From Dioscorea cayenensis subsp. rotundata (taxonomy: Eukaryota; Streptophyta; Magnoliopsida; Dioscoreales; Dioscoreaceae), in NCBI RefSeq assembly GCF_009730915.1, contig NW_024087337.1, positions 1 through 64,000 of the forward strand: a DNA stretch of 64,000 nt, written 5' to 3'. Each line of letters opens with the position of its first letter. Within the stretch, counting starts at the first letter, position 1. Position numbers and translations under genes: made by a program. Below, piece after piece: positions 12,621-25,400 of this stretch. The notes below the pieces were generated by a model. That model had not been told where the DNA came from and searched no databases. It worked only from the letters and a program-made list of their open reading frames with translations.

Positions 12621-15600
12621 TCATATTCTAGGGTTTAATTTCTATGATTTACAGGCGATAACAGTATGCAACATATAAAATTATGTATTACCATGGTTAT
12701 CTAACACATGTGGGCTTTGAAACTTGGTGAGCTTATTTTCCCAGCTATCAGAGGATCCATCTATTTTGCTCTTTTGATCTGAATGGTCTCAGCTTTTGTT
12801 TCAGTACTGATGCCACCTTCTTTACCTCTGAAAAGCTAGTAAGTCATTTGGCCAAATTAAGGTAAAGCAACGAAAAGGATTTACATATGGCATAGTAATC
12901 ATACAGTAAATTTTAAGCAAAACCACTTAAGGTCTTTTTTTGATGAAGGTATGCAATATCATACAAAAGAGGGAACCATGGATTTAGGCAGCACAAAACT
13001 GTTACTTAGGCAGCTCAAGTGACTCCACTAGTTTTGTCAGTAACTGAAGCGCATGCAAAGGAAATATAACTAGTTTGCATATAACTTTTTGAACCAAAAG
13101 ATTTCTTTGTAATTTCTTTTTACCTGCCCAACCATGGGATTCCTCTTTATCAAACATGAACTGGATGATGAAGAAGAAATAATCAAAGGTCCCCAAGATC
13201 ATCAAAGACTAGAGTAGGAAAAGAAAGAAATCCATCCCTTAGTAGAAGTACATACACTTACTTACCATGGTTTAAAATGCTATAGAGGAAGATCACTTAG
13301 TAAACAAAAGAATGTTTTCCAGGAGTTTAGAAGTGAAATTATACCTTGAAACATCTTATGCATCAAGTTCTGCTCATACAGGAATATCATCTCAGCAAGG
13401 GATGCATCATAACTGTTGTTAAGGCAAGCCTGCTTTTTCAGAACTTGGATCTCTCTGTGAAGTGCTGAACATTCTTTCCCAACCTAGAAAATTTGCAATT
13501 GTCTCTAGAGAAGCAGAGTTGAAGGAAACCAAGGAAACATGAGCAAATTACTGCAACAAGCTTCTCTCTCAATGAGTTCAAGTGAGAATCAAGTTCTGCG
13601 TCATATCCTCCTTCAAGTGATTAAGTTCTCGACAAACAAGTCTTGCTGGATAACAATATGCATCAATATAACTGTTAGAACTGCAATTTTTTTTTTGTTA
13701 AATCATTTAAACAATCTTGAAAAATTTCCACCTCTCTTAATGTCAAAAGAAGAGCAAAATGGTAAAAGGAGGCCTGAAAAGGTACAGCTACTTTTTCCCA
13801 TTTGCAGAGAAAGTAATAGCTGAATAAAGAATGTTCAAGAAATTTTTTGGTTTGCCCATTTTGATAAAAAGAAAAGAATTTTTGAATCCTTCATACAAGT
13901 TAAGTATAAAATTTTAAAGCTAGTAAATTAGAGATAATTTAACCAAAAAAGCAAGTTGGAAGTCTCCTAGCTATGAAAAGAGATAGTCGAAGAAGTAACA
14001 TCATGAAAGGCATCATATCCTATAGTTCATAGCAAGAACAGGTGCAGTAAACAGAAAACAAAATCAGGCGAGATAGAACTACCAGTGCCTGCATAAATTA
14101 ACTCCTTTCAGATAGAAACCTACAGCTTTTCACAGTGAAGCCCCCTCAGGTACAACAAAACAACATTGAAGACAGTACATTTTTTTATGCTCATTCTCTT
14201 TCAGAATTTCTTAGGTCATGTTCCGAAGGTATGAAACACCCTATGACATAGCAAAATAAAATAAAATAAAATAAAGTAATTAAATAAATATGATTACAAT
14301 ATTTGAACAGGGTTGGCCTTGATATTATCAATCTAAAGGTTATTAAGCATTTGATGGTATTCAGTGACTGTATAGGAAGTTTATCCAGTACGCAAAACAA
14401 GGAAGGTCTGAGGCCCTAGAGGCTCAAAGCGGTAGCGTCCCCGGTGTACTTCGTGTGGCTCGTTTCCGGCTCAAGAAAATTTGAAAATTAAATATTTATA
14501 CTAAAAGATTAAAAATTTAGCTAAAAGTTTTAAAAGATATTCTAAAATTAATATCATAGAGAGCTGACTCGGACATTAGAAACGTACATAAGAAAAAAAG
14601 GTTTCCCACAATCTAAATCTATACAATCTATACAAAAATAAATAAAACCCGGAAAGCGGAGTAGGAAGCACCAACCATTATTGAGCCCAGCGTAAAATTG
14701 GCCCGGCTACATTACGGAGCGCTTGGTGCTTAGGCCTTTCTTGCTTCCAGGGCCCAGCTTTCCATTTCATTGATAGCAGATTTGCTTATCAGCTAAACAC
14801 ATCTTGCTCTAGCCTCTTTGGGGTGTACTTGTAAAGCTCAACACTTCCTTAGATCAAAGAATGATGCGATGTCTCAAAATATGAAAAGAAAATAATCTTC
14901 AAATGCTATAATACAAAATGCAATAATATGATATAATGCATGTATATGGTCAAATCCCTAGCAGCATAATAAAATCTAGATTTTAGTGACTATCATCAAA
15001 ATCTATCCAATCCATCACATCATCAACATCATCAATTTCCTCTTCAAATTTATCATTCTCTTCATCTAAATTTGTGGATTAGCGAAGAGGAGATGAGAGT
15101 CTTGATTCTACTTAGTTGGTTGTGTATTAATCCTAATTTCCTTGGCTGGTGTATGTTAGCCTTTTTATTTTTTAATCATCAAAATCGTGGATAAGATTTA
15201 AAGTTAAACTAAATATTTTTAAAATAACCAAATAAATTTGTGATATTACGAGGCGTGCCTAGGTCCCATGTGAGTCTTTGTGCTGGGCTCAAGGCCAGCG
15301 CCTTTATAGCAGATTACCCACGGCACCTATAAAGGCACAAATCTGGCCCAGGCCTTGAGGCACGAGAGCCAGTGGCAGCAACTATGAATTTGGCGTCTCC
15401 TTTCTTTCGGATCATTTGTGGAGCATTAATGTCAGCCAATTCTAATGAAGCTGTCTATAGCCAAATCAAATGAGGATAAAGAAAAAGAGAAGAGTGTTAC
15501 AGCTACTTCATAATTAGCTTTCAGTAAGATGCTGGCAACTTAAAATTAACTTAGAATTATCCCATCAAACAATAGAAATTGATCATTGATACCACATATT

Positions 15601-16694
15601 CTAACCCATTTCAAATAGAAGAGAGGAGTTGAGTGTTAGACTTGTATGTTACCCCTTTATTTTCAAGATGAATAGCAATCCTCAACTATGAAGTATTCAA
15701 CGCAAAGCATTGCACCTTGAAAAATCAAATTGTGCAGGAATTTAACAACCCCCAACCCCGCCACGAGCGATTCCGGACCAAGATGTTCAAAGCAGCTATA
15801 CCACCCAAGAGGAAAAATGTACAAAGCTAAGAATCCAGAAATGTTAACCAAATGGCGGCTGTGAAAACCAGAATAATACTTATGCAAACTATTTCAAGTC
15901 CCACTTTCATATAGTTTTAGGTTTGTTTCTTCCCATATATATTAATCACATTCACCAACCAAAAAAAAAAGGGCAAAGGATTAGCTTGAAGTTCCTACAG
16001 TTTGGTTCATGTTTTTGTGCTTCATTCACAGCTTGTCCCAATTCAAGGCCGCCCTACAAACTATCACCTTTGGTTAATTTAAAATACAAAACTCAGCAAA
16101 AAGGTTGTTCATTTGTTCCCCCAAATAAAAACCCTCAACTTGCTGAAAAAGACTTGTCGTAAATCAAATACCATTGTTTGTGGTTTCAATCTACAGACCA
16201 TCAGCATAACAAATTGCGCCTCTCATCCGTTTTAGATCAAGTATAATACCACAATTATCTATCACTAAGGGCTAATAAATGATCCACAAAACAATCTGAT
16301 AATCAATCGTTCATAATCCTCAAAAATAACGACCACATATTTCAAACAATCACAAACAAAACACTAAATCATCTACAAAACAACCAAATCCATGAATAAT
16401 GCGGACAAAGCCGAGGACTTTATACCTTGGCAAGCTCATCAGATTGCTTCTCCCCACATCCCGTGATGATTGAAGCCTGCCTGAGAAATCCAAAAAGTTC
16501 AAACTTTAGGGTTGAGAAGAATTACAGAGAGAGATCAATAGATCGTTCGGTGAGATCATCCGTAACTTGAGGGTTAGGACTGGGAGGCGCCATCGAGGAG
16601 ATCGTCGGCGGCGTTGAGGACCTCGTTGATGAAGCGCTGCGGGTTGAGATCACAAGCATCGAAGACGGCCTCTCGCTCTCTCCCTTCCCTCCAT
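12621..16694 (-). pseudogene. MIS12: MIS12 kinetochore protein homologue, copy B (pseudogene)
   Basis: The exon layout matches copy C. The ATG is at 16694, but a net four-base insertion after GGAAG in exon 1 shifts the frame to a stop within 15 codons. Exon 2 (about 16432-16486) is intact. Exon 3 (about 14120-14240) reads GVSYLRNMT and then TAA, and it also has the TGA near its 3' end that copy A shares. Exon 4 is near 13550-13640, exon 5 near 13345-13480, and the terminal exon near 12621-12830. A 1-kb insertion separates exons 2 and 3. The copy is clearly dead. It shares ancestral damage with copy A, so A and B descend from an already inactive copy. Confidence 0.85.
14355..15400. mobile_element. 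Unclassified insertion of about 1 kb with fold-back segment in MIS12-B
   Basis: The MIS12 intron is continuous in copies A and C at this point, while copy B carries about 1 kb of extra DNA. The insert has GC-rich ends around 14400-14460, 14650-14760 and 15240-15390. Its right end contains a long imperfect inverted repeat: CTCAAGGCC, then CCTTTATAG, then CTATAAAGG, then GGCCTTGAG (15288-15359). No coding frame is seen. It is probably a non-autonomous transposon. The exact termini and the family are not resolved. Confidence 0.55.
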
Positions 16695-17355
16695 GAATTT
16701 GGGGCTGAGTTTTGAAATGAGCGGGAGAGGCCTCAACCGTCCGATGTGTTTTGAACGGCCAGAGATGCCTTGAAATATGTATGGATCACAAGATCAGCAA
16801 CTTCTTCAAATAAATAAAAAATGAAATTTTCATCAATTAACTTTTGGAATTGTTTTGATTTGTTATCTTAGAAAATTGAGTATTTTTTCAGTTGGTAAAA
16901 ATGTTTATTAAATGAAAATTTTAAATAAAAAATAAATAAATAACAAGCGAATTATATATACCCTTACATGTGCTTAGTAGTAATATGAACTGCATTGAAG
17001 CAGGGGGAATGTACAATATAAGTTCCCATCATATTAAACACTTTAGAAAAGCAAATTTATATTGGAATAATGAAAGTGTAGTATGCAAGCTAACATTTAT
17101 TTTAACTGATATGATTCCAAGAGAAATTTTTTCCTCATGATGAATGCAAAAGGTTGATTAAATTAAATATAAGCACATTTTTTTTTTTCTTTTTGGTAAT
17201 AAGCATGGTAGAAGTTTAAACGGACATTGAAATATTTGCAACTATACAATAAATTTAATCAAATAAGAAATATAAAATGCAAAGTACTTGTCCTACTGGA
17301 TATTATCCAAAGATATGTATCTAATTAAAGAATCTTAATCATACCTTAGTTCTCA
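16695..17355. other. Intergenic between MIS12-B and RLK3
   Basis: The first 240 bases contain the MIS12 5' region shared with copies A and C (ACCGTCCGAT then GAACGGCCAGA). Homology with copy C continues to about 16930 (40390 in copy C). The rest is AT-rich 3' flank of RLK3. No gene is seen. Confidence 0.6.
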
Positions 17356-20300
17356 TTATTCAAGCACTTGATCATCAATATGTGTTTGCACAATGTTTAT
17401 GAGGTGATGAAGGGTAAGTACTTGAAAAGAGAAGATGTCAAATGTTGGCCAAGACTTCGGAGAAAACAATCTTTCAGATACTTGTCGCATTGTAGGGCGA
17501 GCCTGTGGATCAGTGTTGATGCAATGCATTGCTATTAAAATCACAAAAAGCACTTGATTCATGGTCACTTGATCAGCTATATGAAGGGGAAGGGGAAGAC
17601 GTGGATCAAGGATATCTTTCACCAGCATACTCAATGATAAGTTGCTTAGGAGATCCCCAGGATGCGTTCCACATATCACTTCAAGTGCTACAATTCCGAA
17701 ACTATATACATCACATTTTTCAGTCACTCTCATGGCATAGGCAAGCTCTGCAAATACAAATCAAGTGTAAAAATAGTAATAGTTTAGTTTTCTCCATCAT
17801 TGTTCATGTACAAGGTTGATAAATCTAAAAGGTCACATGGGTAAGTCTAGTTATAACAAAGTTAGAATAGAAGAAGCAATCAAATCGATTTGGAGATGCA
17901 TACATACCTGGTGCGATGTATCCGTATGTGCCCGCAAGCAAACTCCAATGTGATGAATTAGGTTTTAACAGTCGAGAAATACCAAAGTCTGCAACACAAG
18001 CCTTGTACTCTTCATCCAAAAGAATATTGTTGCTCGTTATGTCTCGATGAACGATAGGTGGATTACAATCATGATGCAAGTAAGATAAAGCTTGAGCAAT
18101 GTCTTGGACAATACCAGTTCTTTTGATCCAATCCAACTTCATTGCTTCTTGCTCAGATCTTAGAGTGGCACCCAGACATCCTCTCTCCATATATTCATAT
18201 GCAAGAAAGCTGAATTTATCAGTAGAACAAAAACCATAAAACCTCACAATATTTCGATGCCGAACTTCAGTTAATGCTTGTATTTCATTTTGAAAAGCTT
18301 GTTCATTCACTTGGGCTTCTTCATCTTTTTGAATTTTCTTGATAGAAAGTGTCACTCCTGATGATATTGTTGCTTTATAGACAATGCTACAAGATCCAGT
18401 ACCTATTTGATACTTCTCATCAAAATTTTCTGTCACTCTAATAATCTCTTTGTATGCTTTCTTGCCGTGATTGACTCCCCAAATGGAGAAGAAATGTTTA
18501 TCAAATTCTTCCCTTGTGTCATTTGTAATGGACTTCTTTCTCTTATAGAAAAGTAATACGGATACCCCAATTATCAAAAATAAGATACCAAATGTCAAAA
18601 GAACAATCAAAATAATGATTTTGTGATGTTTTTCTATATCACCTCTGCTTACTAACTGCGATTGATGACATGGAGGTAAACCATGCACTTGACCACATAA
18701 GCCCTTATTGTGGATAAACCACTTGAGGGGAGCTGCTCGAAAGAAATGGGTCTCTGGAACAGGACCTTCCAGGGAATTATAAGATAAATCCAATGATGTT
18801 AAGCCTATCATTAATTGAAAAGAAGATGGAATGCGACCAACCAACTCGTTATGTGATAAATTCAACTCTTGCAACATGATTAAATTGCTAAGTTGTGGTG
18901 GTATTTCTCCTGTGAAAAAATTATTACTCAAGTCTAGTACTTCATGTAAATTCAAGTTACCAAGTTGAAAAGGAATCACACCACTTAGTTTATTACTGCT
19001 CAATTTGAGTGAGTGCAATTTACTGCAGTTCTCCAACCATATTGGTATTTCTCCACTCAAATTGCTGCTTGACAAATCTAGAGCTTCTAATGAAGATAGA
19101 TCCCCAAGTTCTGATGGTATGGCTCCAGTGAGATGATTGTTGCTCATGTTTAGGTAAAATATATTAGATAATTTACCAAACTCTCTTGGGATCTTTCCCT
19201 CTAGATTGTTGGAAGAGATATCAAATCGTCGTAGCTTTAGCAATTGACCGATTTCCAAGGGTATTAATCCGCTGATTCTGTTTCCCGCGATTCTAAGGCT
19301 TGTCAAGTTAAGGCATGCTCCCCAAGATGGTGATAAAGTACCAGACAATCTGTTAAAGCTTAGATCAATATAATCCAAATATGGATGAACACCAAAGCTT
19401 TGAGAGACATCTCCAGTGAATTGGTTTTCTTCAAGCCGTACCCTGAATAAGTTTGTTGAATTTTTCAAACTGGTCGGAATGGGACCTTGGAAATTATTAT
19501 TGACTAAAGCAAGATGCTGAAGCAAACCTCCTTTAGCCAAATCTAATGGTAGATTACCAGAAAGGTTATTGTTTGCTAGCTCAAGAATAATTAAGTTTGT
19601 AAGGTTCTCAAATTCATTGGGCACTTTACCAAAGAGATGATTGTTAAATAATTTTAATTCAGTAAGACCTTTCAAATTTCCAAGAGATGGAGGAATGGTG
19701 CCAATTATTTTATTGCTAGATAGGTCAAAATTTTCAAGTTTGGTCAGGTTTCCAATGCTATGTGGGATGGGACCAATTATTTGGTTGTTAGATATTTGAA
19801 AAACTTTCAAGTTCATTAGATTCCCAATCTCACTAGGAATGAAGCCATTTATGTTATTACTATAGAGGTAACAATAATCAAGCTTTGTTAGATTTCCAAT
19901 GCTATGCAGGATGGAATCAATTATTTGGTTTTGAGATACATCAAAAGTTCCCAAGTTCACTAGATTCCCAATTTCATTGGGAAGGGAGTCATTTATGTTA
20001 TTTGTACCTAAGTAAAAATTTTCAAGCTTTGTCATATTTCCAATACTATGTGGGATGGGACCAATTATGTTATTGTTAAAGAGGTAAAAGCCTTTGAGTT
20101 TGATCAGATTTCCTATAGGGTATGGTATGGATCCATATAATTGGTTCCCATCAAGGCCTAATAGGTTGAGTTCAGTTAGATTTCCTATGCCTGGAGGAAT
20201 GGAACCAGTTAAATTGTTTTTAGCGAGATAAAGTGTCTTGAGACTCACCATATATCCAATCTCATGAGGGATGGAGCCTGTGAGCTTATTTATCCCTAAG

Positions 20301-20944
20301 GACAAATAATTGAGTTTGGTCAAGTTTCCTAACTCTAGAGGGATGGAACCAACTAAGAAATTTGCACCGATGTCTATTAATTGCAGGTTCAGAAGCTTTC
20401 CAAAAGAAAGAGGTATGGAGCCACTTATCTGATTATACAAGAGCTGCAAGGTCATGAGCCTTGTCAAATTGCCGAGCTGTAATGGAATGATGCCTGTGAG
20501 ACTGTTGTTACCGAGATCAAGGATGGTGAGCTTGGACAAAGCTGAAATGGCTGCAGGGATGGATCCATGTATATGGTTGTCACTGAGGTCGAGCACTCTG
20601 AGTGATGGCAGAGCTGAGAAGTTGAGAGTCTCCAGCTTCCCTTCTAGTCCCAACTGTTGTAGTTGGAGTCTGGTGATGGTTGGCATAAGATGGCCATCAT
20701 ATCTGCAAGTGATTCCAGTCCAGTTGCATGGACTGATTTTTGATGTCCAGGTGTTAAGGAGCTCTTGTGTTTTAAGGGCTGCCTTCCATTGAAGAAGAGC
20801 TCTCCCTTCGGATTCAATCTTTGAGGCCGTTGCCATGTTAAAAACAGGGAAACAAAGATTGGAGAAGAGTGGCACTAACATTGAGAGCACCACCATAATC
20901 AATGTTTGGATGGTGGTGAACTTTGAGCGAGGCCATGGTTCCAT
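17356..20944 (-). CDS. MIK2-like LRR receptor-like kinase RLK3 (only intact receptor in the window)
   Basis: Two exons, 20944-17908 and 17747-17356, join in phase (GCACCA-G / AG-CTTGCC gives APELAY) into a 1142-residue protein. In order: signal peptide or hydrophobic start (about 13-40), LRRNT with [10 protein letters not shown] (about 71-80), about 25 plant-type 24-residue LRRs (about 110-735), cysteine cap [12 protein letters not shown] (about 747-758), transmembrane helix (about 775-800), and a Ser/Thr kinase with loop [11 protein letters not shown] (848-858), SIKK lysine (869-870), HRDITSNN (966-973) and DFG (986-988). All key catalytic residues are present, and it is an RD kinase. Families with this layout (MIK2 / At1g35710-like) sit at the plasma membrane and sense peptides. 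The ligand is unknown. An upstream ATG at 20984 is out of frame. Confidence 0.93.
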
Positions 20945-21017
20945 GCATGTTGAAGTTATGTATTCCTAGAAAGCCTCTAGTCATGTTCTTGTGGTTTTGT
21001 TAGGAGGACCTTGTGGA

Positions 21018-21027
21018 CCTTTATATA
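21018..21027 (-). promoter_or_regulatory. TATA box of RLK3
   Basis: TATATAAAGG on the minus strand, about 83 bp upstream of the ATG. It is preceded by GGTGCTGTGATGG, which is conserved with RLK4. The same arrangement occurs at RLK2 and RLK4. Confidence 0.65.
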
Positions 21028-21029
21028 CC

Positions 21030-23415
21030 ATCACAGCACCAAAGATAATTCATTTAATAATTAATCATCTTAAAAAATAAAACTTAATTATTGTTTGTTA
21101 GCATTCAACCACACTGATAGCTACGCACGGCAACCACATTAATATTCTCAACAGTACGTCTTTAAAATTCCTTTCACATTAAAATGATGTATTAAAATAC
21201 TTTATAATTGCATTGTCATGAACTTCGTATGCAGTGGAAAATCGTCAAGACTTTGAATAATCACACTAGTCACAAACAGTCATCCATAGATTTCCGGGTG
21301 AAATGTTCGTATTTATGTAGAATATTTTCAATTAAAACACTTAATTTTATTAGAAATGATATTTCCATACATTAATTAAGAGACGGACTTTAGGTTAGAC
21401 TTGTGATCCTGATGTATAAATATAATGATGTTTCCCTCTCATTGTTCACTTCCCGCATAGAGAGTTTCAACTATTACTTGCGAAGTGGAGGACACGGCAT
21501 ACATTTTTGAATTGGTTGCAAGTCCAGAGTCAAGGTCATTGGTGTTGAATGGAAAATATATACAATATTTTTCTTCATTTTTATTTTGGTTTGAAAAGTA
21601 TATATCAGGATAAACAACTTTAAGTCATGGGTACATATTTGAAATTTGGTATGTTGTGAAAGATTAATTATTAATTACATCCTAATAATATTATTTATTG
21701 AAATCTCGTTCATAATCTTCAACTTTTATTATTATTTGACAAAACACAGGTAAACCATAAACACATTAGAAAACTAAAGCGATATAATGAGCTCAAAGAT
21801 ACAAAACAATGAGAACCAAGAGATCACCGGAGGAAAGATAACAAAAACACATAGTGTATAATATGAGTCCACTTGAGGTGGATATAGTGTGAAGATCTAG
21901 GATTTAAGAAGGCCGGCCACTAGGCGTAGAGAGGATCTCTTCCTAGAGTGCAGCACACAATAATAGCTATAATCTAGCCAGCGATAACATTGGAGTCATC
22001 AGTATCACTAGGGTTACGCTCCAGATACCAACAATATAAACATGTGACTAATTTTGAGAATTGGTTAATATAATGAGAACAATGTTTATCCTGCTTTTAT
22101 TCTATGAAAGTACACTACATTATTGTGGTGTTGAGATTTGGTTCTCTTTTCAATTTAATTTTTGTTGATCATTGAGGAATAATCAAAATATTTTCTTGAT
22201 GCCAAACACTGCCTAGCATATAAATAATCTAAGCGCACGTTCAGGAAGTCAATGGAGCACTTTAGCTTCTAAATAGATTCACCTGAGAATTGCTGACTCA
22301 GGTCTCTAGCTGCAGAAATCCAAACAAAAAGCATATAAATAATCTTAGAAATAACTGAATATGAGGTAAGAGCATGTAAGTCGAAAATACGATGCCACTA
22401 TTCAAGCAACATTTAATAGCTGCCAGTATTTCTTTTTAAAATTAAAATATATAAATTACAAAGCGAGACGTAGTATATATTTGTATGTAAGAATATACAA
22501 GTATATCAAATGAGCAAATACGAGTGCGTAGAAAAAGTCATTTCTTCCGTCCATGATCCAATAATATAACTGGACTGTTGCGCATGAATACAGGGGTTGT
22601 CAGTCAAGGTCATCCATGAGAGTGACATACATAGACATACATAGATAGTCAGTCATCCATGGAGATAGAACCGTGGATGAAGGGATTATCCGTCAAGGTC
22701 TTCTATCAGAGTGATGTAGATAGTCTAAGTCGTCTATGACAGTGGGCGCTTTGTTCCTAATTTTAGGACTTCACTGACTCAGCTACCTCTTTTCATTCCT
22801 TTTTCTTAGCTACGTCATTTCATTCCTTTTTCTTTACTCCTACGTTGGATTGGTTTTCTAGTATATTTGCATTTTGTCTTGTATTTTGTTATTTTATTGT
22901 GGTTTTTCAACTCGTTTTTGTGTGTGAGTTGCTTTTTCCGTTTTTAAAAATTAGCAGTTTGTTTGTTTTATTCAAAAATCTAAAAAGTTTGTCAAAAGTA
23001 TCTGTGAAAATGATATACGTGGTACCGCGTGAATGAAGGTATTGTCAGTCAAAAATCGTCTATGAAATAATGTAGATGAGTCAAGGTCTATTTTTGGAAA
23101 ATTTCAATGTTAATATTTTATACTTATCATCACACACAACAACAACAACAACTGGATTGGTTTTTGTAGCATATTTGCATTTTGTCTTGTATTTTGTTAT
23201 TTTATTGTGGTCTTTCAACTCTCGTTTTGTGTAGAGTTGCTTTTTCCGTAAATTAGCAGTTTGTTTGTTTTATTCAATGTTAATATTTCCAATAAATATG
23301 TGGTTTTTCCACTTTTTATACAAACAAAACAAAACACACACCAATATTTTTAAATAATAAAATAAAATATGAAAAACAAACACACCAATATTTCTGAGGT
23401 ATGTACACTGTTATT
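21030..23415. other. Intergenic upstream of RLK3
   Basis: The proximal 150 bp (ATTCAACCACACTGATAG) is shared with the RLK2 and RLK4 upstream regions and with the relic at 35170. The block 21850-22030 is less AT-rich and could be transposon debris. Sequences at 22560-22740 resemble the GTCATCCATGAGAGTGA stretches near 12370 and 35810. No gene is seen. Confidence 0.55.
22845..23285. repeat. Direct duplication of a T-rich block
   Basis: The stretch 22848-22975 (TTGGATTGGTTTT then GCATTTTGTCTTGTATTTTG) is repeated with small changes at 23153-23275, about 305 bp away. It is a local direct duplication of non-coding DNA. An open frame of 63 codons in the first copy is not preserved in the second. 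Confidence 0.8.
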
Positions 23416-23419
23416 TGAT

Positions 23420-23690
23420 TCTTATCTATTGCAATTGTACTAAGATCACAAGTTTTCCTATCTCATTAGTTATGTTTCCAGAGATCTCATTGCAGAAAGC
23501 GGACAACCCATAAAGCATGCTTATGTTACCTAGGCCTAGTAGAAATTGAATCATTTATACTATTGCTTGCAAAATGAATGTAGTTCATATGAACAAGATT
23601 TCTGATCTCATTAGGAATGGAACAAGAGATGTTATTACCCTCAGAAATTACTTGACCTGTAGTTGAAACTCATGCTAAATTTGAGAGTAT
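23420..23690 (-). pseudogene. LRR relic
   Basis: On the minus strand this encodes pieces such as NNISCSIPNEIRNLVHMNYI and NEISGNITNEIGKLVILVQL, which are plain LRR code interrupted by stops and frameshifts. It is flanked on the low-coordinate side by non-coding DNA and is a remnant of another receptor gene. Paralogous relics occur at 27740-27890 and 5265-5375. Confidence 0.65.
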
Positions 23691-25400
23691 ATATGACTGA
23701 AAAGTGAAAGTATAAGCTTGTCTTGTCTCATATCATCAAGTGGGGTAGGTGGCTCACTGGCAATTAATTCAATCAAACAAAAACTTAAACTTCAATTTTT
23801 TCCAAAATATATATGACAGTACTTGGCCAAGTTTGAAGGCGGGAGGAATATAACCTTTCATTATATAATTGGTGATGTATATACATTACTAGGTTTAAAG
23901 GACAAGAAGAAATCTTCTATTCTGTTATGAGTCAAGAGCAATATATTTTTTACATAATTAGAGTAGTTATCTTTATTTATATTGAAAGGGGAATGTGCAT
24001 AATCAAGATAGTAATGGTTCAAAACTAAAGCTAGCACTGAAACATAAGCCATTAGTTTGAACAATTTTTTTTATTTGAATAAATAGTTTGAACAAATGTA
24101 AACAAGGTTCTTTTTTTTTCTAAAAATAAAATAAAGTAAAAAGGAAGAAGGAATCATTTGGAAAATTTGAAACAAAGTTAAGTCTATTTCCAAAAGCCAT
24201 TTTTATTTTCAAAATATTAATTCACTCCAACAGTCCTCATTATGAACTTTCCATGGTGTCGAGAGTTAAATTAGCCGGCATAGTTAACCACGATCTTGGC
24301 ATTTCCTGGCACTTTGTACATTAAGTGGAAATATAAATGCAAAGGAAAATATGAATGCAGAACCTGCTAAAGTTAAGATGTAGAGCATGTAAGGGTTTGC
24401 ATTATTTGTAAGGTTACCTTTGATTGAAAATATTTCCAATGAAAAATTAAACTTTAAGAAACAACATACTTCTTCCGAGTTAAATGGATAAAGGCATGAA
24501 TCTCTTTTTTATTTCTTTCCAAAAACTTAAGCAAACAGCAAGGGATGAATTAATAGAAACGTAGAATAATCAACTCAATAGGTAACTAGGAATATCAATC
24601 AATCATGCTGCTCATGAGCTGCTCTAATTTGGCTCTATAAAGCTTAAACTCAACTCAAAATTTCAAGCAAATCTTGAATGGGACCAAGCAGGATCAAGCT
24701 TGACTTGTTTACAAGTTTACAACCCTACCAACATGTTAAAAAAAAATTCAACATGTATGTTTTCTTTAAAATAGAACAACCGCTTTATTAAATTAAAAAG
24801 GGAGTTAATTACAGCAGAACAAGATAATGGAGATAAAAAGGAGAGTTCATTACAACATCACAAACTAAGACAAACAAACACAAAAGTTGACTACTTTGAA
24901 AACTCAGGGTCAGATCACCCTCCCTTGAGTAACTAGGATTGTGCCTTTCTATTGGTAAAGCCAGTAAAGGTGAAGCACAGATATTCAACATCCATGTTTG
25001 GGACGCTTAGTAATATGAGCTGCATTAAACCAAGAATATATAATATTAGTTCTCATCTTATTATACACTTACACAAGCAAATTTATATTGGAAAAGTAGG
25101 TATATATATATAAAGTTATTCAAGCTAAGATTTATTTTAACTAATATGATTTGCATGAGATATTTTTCTCTCACGACGAATGCATAAGGTTGATTAAAAT
25201 ATAAGCACTTTTTGTTTTTCTTTTAGTGATAAGCATGGCTGAAGTTCAACCTAGATACTGAAATATTTGCAACTATAGTAAAATTTCTATCAAACAAGAA
25301 ATATAAATGCACATTAATAGTCATATTGCATATTAAGCAAGAATATGCATCTTATTAAAGAAATTGAGCTGAATGAGACTTAATCGTACCTAAGTTCCCG
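23691..25400. other. Intergenic, 3' flank of degraded RLK copy
   Basis: No gene is seen. The whole stretch is duplicated at about 27890-29500, with some extra sequence here (for example around 23780-23930). It contains poly-T and (TA)n runs. Confidence 0.7.
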
